A stretch of DNA of 64,000 nt, from assembly GCA_944472155.2 (NCBI GenBank), contig OX235279.1:140278920-140342919 (forward strand), given 5' to 3'. Every line of letters starts with the position of its first letter. Position 1 is the first letter of the stretch. This DNA comes from Trichobilharzia szidati (lineage: Eukaryota > Platyhelminthes > Trematoda > Strigeidida > Schistosomatidae). This document shows, piece after piece, positions 55,720 through 64,000 of this stretch. The notes below the pieces were generated by a model. It did no database searches, was not told where the DNA came from, and saw only the letters and a program-made list of their open reading frames with translations. Position numbers and translations under genes: made by a program.

Positions 55720-56470
55720 ATTCTACTTTGGGATTCATTTTCGCGTGTGAATTTCATAGCAGAATGTACTTCATTGAATTGAGTTATTATTGTGTTTGAA
55801 TTCCAATCAAGATGTCATCCATATACCGGCAATAAGATGAGGAATTTTTGATATAGTTGTTTAAAGATCCATTTTCTAGTTAACTTAGAAACAAATCTGC
55901 CTAAATGGAACCCAATAGTGAACCCATCGCCACTTCGTCCACTTGTCTGTAAAGTATGCCATCAAATTTGAAATTCATTCATGGTACACCGAAATAACAA
56001 TTCTGTTAGGATTGCCATCCGAATGCTAATATGTATCGACTTGTTTTACACTTGTTCAGATATGTATTTAACCGCTTCTACTAGAGGTACATTTGTGATT
56101 AAAAATGTAATGTTCAAAAATATCATAGTTTTATCCTTGATATTAATATCTTTGATTTTGTCTACGAATTCAAATGCATCTTTGACGCTATATTTCACTA
56201 TCTTCTCATGCAAAGGTTTGAAAATATTTACTAGCCATCTAGCTAGAGCATGGTAAGGCGAATTCTGTATATCAAGTATTGGTCTTAACGGTACTCCCTG
56301 TTTATATACTTTAGGTAGGCCATACAATTTTGGCGTTTACATGTCCGTTGGCCTGATTTTTTCATATAAACTTTCAGGAAATATATTTTCCTCCCTTAGT
56401 CTCTTCAAACGTCTGCTTAATTCATTCTTTCTTCTCCCCAAGTTTCTGAAAATTCTGTGTGCCTTTCAAT
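55720..56470 (-). pseudogene. Penelope-like element, family E, RT part
   Basis: Minus strand: YGLPKVYKQGVPLRPILDIQ, SPYHALARWLVNIFKPL, then a KIKDINIKDKTMIFLNI segment. Next comes the FDGILYRQVDEVAMGSLLGS stretch, the usual DGVAMGSPLGP with changes. The YVDD box is damaged. Upstream (56480-56700) lies its 5' terminal repeat with the hammerhead-like motif in the same orientation, as expected for Penelope elements. Confidence 0.7.
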
Positions 56471-56621
56471 GTATCATCCATTTTTTTTAATATAGTCACT
56501 TCTGTCGAGAAGGACCACTTCTGATCCAAGTATAAAACATGGGCACTGTGGTAGAGTAAAACCCCATTATAGATAAGATTTTATTTTGATAAATCACACA
56601 GTGTTATACAGTAATATTAAC

Positions 56622-56667
56622 TGATGACGTTTCGAGCACGAACTATTGCTCATAATCACATCAAGTT
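56622..56667 (-). ncRNA. Hammerhead-like motif in the 5' terminal repeat of Penelope family E
   Basis: Minus strand: TTGAT, GTGATTAT, GAGCA...TGCTC, GAAA, CGTC, ATCAG. It lies in the same orientation as, and upstream of, the RT at 55720-56470. Confidence 0.45.
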
Positions 56668-56691
56668 ACTTACACAACTTTTTACTTCATT

Positions 56692-56712
56692 TATATATAT
56701 ATATATATATAT
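56692..56712. repeat. (TA)n microsatellite
   Basis: Short TA run next to the Penelope terminal repeat. Confidence 0.85.
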
Positions 56713-56714
56713 CA

Positions 56715-59175
56715 GTGGAATTGATTAGATATTTGAATAAAAATCAATATAAGATTAAGTACATTCATAAGTTATATCAGTTTTATCAATCATAATGTAC
56801 TATATCATTTTGAATTTGTCACCTTCCGAGTTTAGTATATTTCTACCTTCTCTCTCTTTTTCATGCATATAATTACCATTTTTATTTACAGATATCTCCT
56901 TTTGGATTAATTCTTTGTAATGATCAGTGATATTTAATATACGGGCTATGGGACAGTGCAACTGTTCATTTCTCCACTTGGAATAAAAGGTTAATAAACA
57001 TTTCTCATGAATTTCATAAATAAAGTTTTACCAATTAATCTCATTTTTATATTGTAATCTACTCCCACACATAGATGCTTGGCAGTTATTGTTAGAACTG
57101 TCTTGATTAAGAATTAGTAAAGAGACAACGTTGACGAGGAACACTGGTAATTCCGATAAAATAAACTATCAAGTGTTGGTTTGCAGCGATTTAATTGGGT
57201 AAATGTTTGATCACGAGATGCATTAGTTAGAGAACCACTGGAAAACCTTTGAGTACTGGACATTTGTTTTGTTCTAGTCTGGGACATTTTGGCACTGCGC
57301 ACTGACTAGGGTTCAGACCCAGAAGTTTCCGGTTACAAGGCGAGGTCGAAAACCATTATAAACTGGATAAATGATAAGTGTCTTAGTGTACTGTAACTAG
57401 AGTTTTATAGAAAACTAGAGGGAATAAAGCCTACATCAGTATGTAGCAACAAACAGTCCACTGGAATCAGTGGTCCACACCTTCAATGACGGATGAAATT
57501 GTGTGTTAGCTTTCACGAGTGAAGATATTCAGTCGAGTTCATCCATTTGGCACTCAGTCGCATCAGCTTACGTTGTTTCTTAATGAAGCTTTGATAGCTT
57601 AGCTGGTTTCACCACCATGATTCCAAAAAGTGACTCTCGTTTAGGACTGTTTATTGAACTTCTTCCTATTTCTTGTTAATTTGTTTTCATTTGATGTAAA
57701 AATGTAGTGGATAAATGCAGCAACAACTCCTTAACCACGAATTCTTCAAGGTAGTAAATGAGAGAATATAGTCCACAACCAGTTTCCTCACTACTTATTA
57801 TAATAGTGGATGACTGATAGCGCATTATAGGGTCCTACTCTTTGTCATCAGATATGTCACAAGATGGAAAGTATTGCTTATTGGTATGTATTTCGAACAT
57901 AATTCACTGCTGGCTAACATTCAAGGGTTGACTAGGCAAATTCAAGACCTCATCTGAATTCTCTAGGTCCTTATTTCTTTCTTGTAATGGAACTCAGATT
58001 TCGATAGAAGTTGATATTACTTTGTTTGAACACTACATAGCAAACATTGTCATACATCTAGTCCTTCGTTTGGTGCAGACTGAGTTCTGTCAGTCAACTT
58101 TGCAATGTGGCTACCATTCTTAGTTGCTCTCCATCATGGTGCACTAGAAACTCTGGTTAGGTGGTTAGGAACGATCAGTTGGGAGACTTAGACGTAGGTT
58201 ACGTGCTCATTAGCACTCGTCAGCAAGGTTTATCTGAAATACTGATGGAACACATGTCCCTTGTGAAGTTCTAACCCAGGTCACACATTGTTGCAGTGAG
58301 AGACTACATCCACGACATTAGTTACTACCTAGTGTCCAATAAAAGTATCCATTATGGTCCTGGATAACTTGGTGGTGACATCTGTGGCTTCAGCACTGGG
58401 TGGCCTGGGTTCAAATTTCAGAAAGAAAGTGAGTTCGATATCCGAAACCTAGGTTCAAGGCCTTCTGCTAGTCACATCCAACCGTCAAACGAGTAGTTGA
58501 CCACATCTGTTTTGTGGATCAAGGGAAATACAAATTGCGGCGATAAATAAAACTTTCTTCGAAAAAATAGTTGATGTCATGGTTTGATAGCATGAAGAAT
58601 TACGCTGACTGTAGGTCGAAAGTTAGTTTATTCTTGAACTTTAGGTTGGAAAGAAGTTCAGGTCATAGTTCGGACTTCTGAAGAGGGGTCTTGTTGGGTA
58701 CACAATCTCAAACACGTGTCCTCCAATTCTCTATATACCTTTCCTGTTTAGACCAAGCAGTAGTTTTAAGGTCAAATCAAAACAAGAAATTGATCGCCCG
58801 AAATAAGATAACGGATTAGATGATGTGGGTGCTTGACTACATACCATAAGCCAAACCAGTCGACGTAAATGGCGACAGGTAGCACGCAATGTTTAGTGAT
58901 GAATAAAGGTGGGTTAATAATTTCCGGGAGTCATCCACTGCTGCCCATTATAAGTCAAATATGTAAATGTAAGTTGGCAGAGTCTTTAGTGAGCATTAAA
59001 GCTACCGAAGCGCTCTCAAACTGAAATCACAGCGACTCGAGCTAACGAAAGGTCTTCACTCGAACGAAATTAAAACAAGCAGTAAAAGTTAATAAAGTAG
59101 GATTTAATGAATTTATCAAATTTCGGTGGAACTCGTCAGCTGAATACTCGACATACATGGGTATATATAATTTGA
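56715..59175. other. 2.5-kb stretch without recognised gene
   Basis: A minus-strand open frame at 57114-57302 (MSQTRTKQMSSTQRFSSGSL...) is Ser/Thr-rich and could be an exon, without further support. At 58370-58430 GTGGCTTCAGCACTGGGTGG and CCTGGGTTCAAAT faintly resemble Pol III boxes of a decayed SINE. Confidence 0.35.
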
Positions 59176-59179
59176 AATT

Positions 59180-59500
59180 ACACTGGGAAATATAGGACTG
59201 GTAAGTAAACAAACTACATTGAATTAGTCATGCAGAAAGACAGGTGCGAATGTTTTCCTGGTCATGTTCAAATAGATAAGGGGAGAGAGAGTACGAGAGA
59301 TCAAAATTAAGAGAAATTGCATTACGCTTCAATTACACCACTTAGATAAACAATTAGTCATTAGAGAATATAACAAGAATTGCAAACATAGTAGTATCAA
59401 TAGTAATAGTTATAATGATAATAATAATAATAGTGTTGAAGTGAGTTAAGATAATGCTACTGATAAAGGGTAGTTTTAAATGAAGCAAGAATAATAATAA
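59180..59500 (+). repeat. Unclassified dispersed repeat, copy 2
   Basis: Related to 46600-46870 (GAGTTAAGATAAT..TAC block, GGTAGTTTTAAATGAA) with AATAATAAT runs added. Noncoding. Confidence 0.45.
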
Positions 59501-59971
59501 TAATAATGAATCAGAGTAGTACCAAACACAGTTCATTCTGAGGATACGACTTCCAGAAAGTTTCTCGTAATTTAATCTGGCCGATTATGTGCTTTATTTT
59601 CAGCAATCGGAAACTACAAAGAATTGTCAGAACGGAAACTGTCTCCTAAACGGACATGGTATATTGACTAACCCATTTAGTCACCAGACCACAGTGATTG
59701 TCTGTTTAAGACAATCTGATAACTTGTTCATTCAGATCGCATTAATTTCTATATCTCTGACAACCAATCGGTGCCAAACCATGTCCATCAGTGAGTTAAG
59801 ACTGATGTTATTTAATCATCTTACATTCACAAGAATGGATTTTAACTAGGAACTTATTATTGAGATTGATTTATAATGGAAAAAATAGTGATAATTTATT
59901 TCCCTAAGTATGAAGAAACATTCCATATTAGTTTGTTTATTAGATGTATCACACAGTGAAATAGAATTATT

Positions 59972-60017
59972 TACTGGATGACATTTCGAGCAAAATTTAT
60001 TGTTCATAATCATATCA
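59972..60017 (-). ncRNA. Hammerhead-like motif, solo copy
   Basis: Minus strand TGATATGATTATGAACAATA ... TTTTGCTCGAAATGTCATCC. No Penelope coding sequence adjoins it; the following CACTGTGTGATACATCTAAT block is shared with 21.5 and 63.8 kb. Confidence 0.4.
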
Positions 60018-60967
60018 AAACCATGTTTTATGATTCTTATGTTCACTAGTTCGCGGTTTTCGTGATAAATTACACTAGTGCGTGCTATTTGCATTGGCCA
60101 AAATTATTTCGCAGCCATTGTCCGTGCTACCCAACATTTCACTTCATTATTCTAATGTTAAAGGCCAGTTCGCTCAAATGAATTCAGAAGTTGGGTTGCG
60201 GACCACAATGTTACAAGTAGTGTTGTTAAACTAGCAGGAAAAATTACACGTCGCGTTTGTTTTCTGCCTACTAATAGCAATGAACTGTTCAACCTCGAAT
60301 GTAAGTTGTCAGGAAAGCTTATTTTACGTTGGCCAGCCCTGAGCATCACCTAACGTCAAAAACTGAATGATGGGATCGAAAATTAGCTGGTGAATAGAAT
60401 GAATGTTAAACATGAACTATCTGAATGGTCTTTGAAGATAGTTAGACACTTCTTTCTTTTCCGTGAGAGAATGCGTTCACAAGACGAATGAAATAATTAT
60501 GGTGACACTGCTTTGGGCTTTGGATGAAATCATAACAGACAACTCCGTTAATAATGATAGCTTAATCAATAGACAAATATGTCAGCAAACTGACAGTGCA
60601 GAAATTTCATCTGCTACAATGTGTGGTAGGTTGTTACAAAGATATGCTTAACAACGCATAGGTTACGAAAGTACTAAAGTGAATGAAACGGAAGAATTAA
60701 TGCAGATACGCTGTAGTCTGTGAATCTGGCCAACCTACATTCTAGGCGAGAAATTATAACTACAGTTGTTCGGAGGATGAAGTTGCATTAATGACACAGA
60801 AATTTAACTACTTTAGGCTATCGCTAACTTTCTGGAAGCCATCTGCAGGGGACAGTCACATTTTTGTCCAACTTTTTATCTCATTATAGAAGGCTTTGAT
60901 GACTGAAAGAAATAGTCGATTTTCTCGACACTACTGAATGACACATTGTTGTTAAACTTAAAATTGA

Positions 60968-61152
60968 TTTCCATTTTATTACATCTTGATTCCACACAGT
61001 ATTTTGGTACAAGCATGGAATTTTCAGCATATGATATCGGCAGCCCAAATTTAGCAGGCCAACCATTGATATCATGTGTGCATCGGCTGGGGATCAAACC
61101 ACGAACCATATGCGTGGTTGGCGAGCGTCCTAACCTCCGTGTCACCGCCTAA
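60968..61152 (-). mobile_element. tRNA-headed SINE, type A
   Basis: Minus strand: GGTGACACGGAGGTTAGGAC (A-box region), GTGGTTTGATCCCC (B-box), then GGCCTGCTAAATTTGGGCTG and TGCTGAAAATTCCATGCTTG, as in the SINE at 18488. Confidence 0.8.
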
Positions 61153-61199
61153 GAATATTACTATAAAGCCTATGATGTGTAGGTCTAAAACGAGTCGTA

Positions 61200-63700
61200 C
61201 ATAATTTCAGCGTGATAGAAACGACAACCGGCCGGTTCCGTCAGAATCGGCCAACTAGTCTTAATTTAAAGTCCTTTACCAGTAGACAACGTAACGTCAG
61301 CTACCCACAACACGCTGATGTTGTGAGACTCACTGCCAGATGCCTGTATAGTAATGTGAGAGGGAAAAAAGGTGAAGTCAGAAACCTCCAGTCACACTTA
61401 AAATAATCATCCTTACTGAAACGTGGCTAACCCCCACCATCGCCGACAACAAAATCAGTATAAGCGATATGGTTCTGGTCAGGGGAGACAGGGTTAACAC
61501 GGAAGGCAGGTAGCGTAGCCATATACTTTGACAAGCTACTTAAATGTGTACATGCCATTGACCTGCGACTCATTAAACTCCTAGGCTCCACATGGTGTCA
61601 TTTTACCATCAGCCACGCCAAGCATTTACCGGGTGGCATCTAACGACCACCCACCTGTGGGGCAGAGCACAACCAACTACTGCTCAGCACCACCACAGGG
61701 ATACGAGACTTGGGTTATGACCAAATCAACCCAGTTGAAGATTTTAACGCCTTATCCCTGAACCTTGGCACGGGTTATGCTCAGTGGAAATTCGGTAGAA
61801 ATCTACTACAGACCAAACGAAACACAAGGCTGATTGAGAATGTTGGAGACGACACTAGGTGAGGCCCTGGTGGGAAGTCATCGAAACTGAACCTTATTCT
61901 AACTAGTGACCAACTGCTTGCCGAAAAAGTCCAGGTTATGAGTCCATTAGGAAGTAGCGACCATGCAGTCATAAGTTTCGATTTTGCTCTCCGCGACCAT
62001 TTCCAGGGGGACACTACGTAATTACGTCACTAGTCTAGAGACGACTGAAACATTCATTTTAGCCCTTGCCAAACAGTTGAACAGCAATGCGGGTATTACC
62101 GGTAGGGACCAAATTGGTGGCACTACTATTTCACCGGAGGAAAACCCAGCGGCTACTCCCCAAATAAACCCGACAGTAGTACTAGGGAAGCCACAGAGAT
62201 TCACACCTGGGAAGTTCCCAGGCTGTGACGACATCAGGCCACCTGTTCTGAAATAATGCACCGAAGCTCTCTGTAGGCCCTTATGAGACTTGTTCCAATA
62301 CTCTATTGATTCTGGGAATACTGCCAAGGAAGTGGAAAAGAGCTATTCTTTCTCTGATCTTCAAGGGTGGGGATAAGCGGAGTGGCACTTGTTATAGACC
62401 AGTAGCCATACTCTTAGTAGAATTAAAAGTACTGGAAAGCATAATTGAGGATCATATCAGGGAGCACCTCGATAGGACTAATAGACACCATAAAACAACA
62501 TGGTTTCAGGAAAGGCAGACCATGTGTAACAAACCTACTATCAGCTTAGGACGACTGGACATCATGTTGGGATATGAATGTTCCAGTCCATGTGGTCTTC
62601 CTAGACTTTGAGAAGTCATTTGACACAGTTTACCGTGACCTCCTCCTAAAAACAAAATAAGTAAGGCAGGTATAGGTAAACCACTTCCGTCATGGTTAAA
62701 GGACTGCCTAGCTGAACGGCAATTTTGCACTAAGGTCAATCGAGTCCGATTATCTTGAAGCAACTCGTCATCAAGGGTGTCTCAGGGCTCTATCCTAGAT
62801 CCACTGATGTTGTTGATTTTTACTAATGAACTACCATGCCCTCTAAGCTGCCCGACTCTCCTTTACGCTAACGAGTTAATGATTTGGAGAGCGATAAAGT
62901 GTTCGGAAGACTCAGACATGCTGCAGACAGATCCAAAGCTTCTGGAACACTCGGTGGTTGCCAGTGGTATGACTTTCAACCTGATAAATGCAGAGTGATG
63001 AAATTACGCCCCTGTAGGCTGCAGAATGCAAGTCACATCCTGTGCAACGAAAGCTTATCCTGCACAACGTCGGAGCGTTACTTAGGTCCATTTGAGGTGG
63101 GAAACTGGTCACATGAGTAAGTTACACTGAGAATATAACGATGACATATGCTGTCATTTACTTGACACATAGACAGGTGCACGCAATCCTGAGGTTTTTC
63201 TAAGGTTGTACAAAACATACGTCGGACCACACCTTGAAGCTCATAATATCATTGCACCCTCACTGCTTAGAAGGGAAGTAAACCTCTTGGAAAGAGTCCA
63301 AAGATGGGCGACAAACGCAGCGGTTGGTCCACGAAATAAGTTGTATGATGTAAGGCTAAACAAATTAGGTCTATTCACACTTAGCTACCGTCGGCTTAGT
63401 GGGCATTTGATAACTGCCGACAAACTAACGAATGACCAAAATCACCCAAAAAAGGTGTTCTGCCATTGCGTAGGTATAGGCTTCTTCGTGGAAATCCCAG
63501 AAGGATAGCTAACCAGAGGGCAAGGAATCGATCACAGTTCCAAATTTTTTCCCATGCGTTTTTTCTATCCCTGGAACTCCTTACCGGCAGAAGTAGCTAT
63601 GAAATCGTCTATGGACACCTTTAAGCGAAGGCTGGACAATCATGCAGAAACACAAAGAATGCGTTCAAATAGCCTACCACCTGAAATCTCATACAGGATT
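61200..63700 (+). pseudogene. Decayed CR1-like LINE, second copy
   Basis: Same family as 39.6-44.6 kb. It starts 5'-truncated just before the endonuclease (DVVRLTARCLYSNVRGKKGE), then TWLTPTI, GSSDHAVISFD-like. At about 62015 it jumps to LETTETFILALAKQLNSN, a deletion of about 480 bp relative to the first copy. RT blocks: GCDDIRPPVLK, WKRAILSLIFKGGD, VSQGSILDPL, LLYANELMIW (box YANE), YKTYVGPHLEAHNIIAPSLL, and the C-terminal WNSLPAEVAMKSSMDTFKRR. Many frameshifts and stops. Confidence 0.8.
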
Positions 63701-63745
63701 AAATGGCAGACTATAAAGCTCAAGTGTCAAAGTCGTGTGATTATA

Positions 63746-63792
63746 ATTGATATGATTATGAACAATAAATTTTGTTCGAAACGTCATCCAGT
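63746..63792 (+). ncRNA. Hammerhead-like motif with compensated stem
   Basis: TTGATATGATTATGAACAAT ... TTTTGTTCGAAACGTCATCC. The stem is GAACA/TGTTC where the copy at 55571 has GAGCA/TGCTC, a paired change. It directly follows the CR1 3' end, with no Penelope coding sequence. Confidence 0.45.
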
Positions 63793-63946
63793 AAATAATA
63801 CTGTTTCACTGTGTGATATATCAAATAAACAAACTAATATGGAATCTAAACTCATCGTTTTACTTCTTTACATCCACTTCTGTCTTACTATCCTGACTAT
63901 TCCAACTACTACACTCACGCACTATTATTATTATTGATATTACGCA

Positions 63947-63972
63947 CACATATGCATATTTGCATATGTGTA
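63947..63972. repeat. Perfect short inverted repeat
   Basis: ACACATATGCA, loop TATT, TGCATATGTGT: 11-bp perfect arms. Confidence 0.85.
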
Positions 63973-64000
63973 CATATATAGAAACTTCAAATTTAACTGA

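Noticed and set aside
57114..57302. Minus-strand Ser/Thr-rich 62-codon frame as a gene
   Set aside because: No domain, no convincing splice context; kept only as a note in the gap entry.
58370..58430. tRNA-like SINE or tRNA gene
   Set aside because: B-box-like GGTTCAAAT present, but the A-box is poor and no cloverleaf can be drawn.
59589..59849. Plus-strand frame after TTATTTTCAG (QSETTKNCQNGNCLLNGHG)
   Set aside because: The acceptor is good and the Cys pattern hints at an EGF-like start, but the rest of the frame is not protein-like and no donor was convincing.
1..64000. CRISPR arrays, rRNA genes, functional tRNA genes, satellite arrays
   Set aside because: None seen; the regular repeats are microsatellites, and the tRNA-like sequences are SINE heads with added bodies.

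Overview
The window is AT-rich eukaryotic DNA with short, intron-separated coding exons embedded in layers of decayed retroelements. The set of elements (two RTE-clade LINE families, one resembling schistosome SR2; CR1-like LINEs with a PHD-type finger in ORF1; several Penelope-like elements with GIY-YIG nuclease remnants; tRNA-headed SINEs) points to a digenean fluke, most likely Schistosoma. No prokaryotic features and no complete host gene were found.

Layout. 0-1.5 kb: last exon of an ABHD11-like alpha/beta hydrolase. 1.68-17.34 kb: a large palindrome, two 7.4-kb arms (1678-9092 and 9927-17341) around an 834-bp spacer; paired coordinates sum to 19019-19021. The arms hold fragments of two RTE families, a SINE and one possible host exon. 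17.3-21.3 kb: RTE 3' end, a decayed RTE copy holding a SINE, a possible solo LTR and an SR2-like scrap. 21.4-22.9 kb: Penelope copy (minus). 22.9-27 kb: no recognisable gene. 27.1-30.2 kb: best-preserved RTE LINE. 30.2-31.7 kb: second Penelope copy of the same family (plus). 32.6-33.9 kb: three C-terminal exons of an EB1 family microtubule plus-end protein. 34.0-35.5 kb: a third Penelope element abutting a CR1-like 3' fragment. 36.4-37.0 kb: one or two exons with a PHD finger resembling KDM4/JMJD2. 38.0-39.5 kb: SR2-like 3' piece and an inverted RTE 5' piece. 39.6-44.6 kb: nearly full-length CR1-like LINE. 44.6-48.2 kb: no gene seen. 48.5-51.6 kb: decayed RTE copy followed by a Penelope 3' fragment. 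52.5-54.8 kb: two exons of an unidentified single-pass membrane protein, with a SINE in the intron. 55.2-56.7 kb: Penelope copy. 61.2-63.7 kb: second decayed CR1 copy.

Three signals stand out. (1) The palindrome itself. (2) The SINE here is a chimera: a tRNA-like Pol III head, a piece of the RTE LINE 5' end and the RTE LINE 3' end, the design known from bovine Bov-tA and BovB. (3) A hammerhead-like fold recurs at the ends of the Penelope elements, with paired base changes in its stem; one copy is split by a SINE carrying a 12-bp target duplication.

Host exons were identified only from motif recognition and splice-site logic. Retroelement ages and clades are judged by eye.
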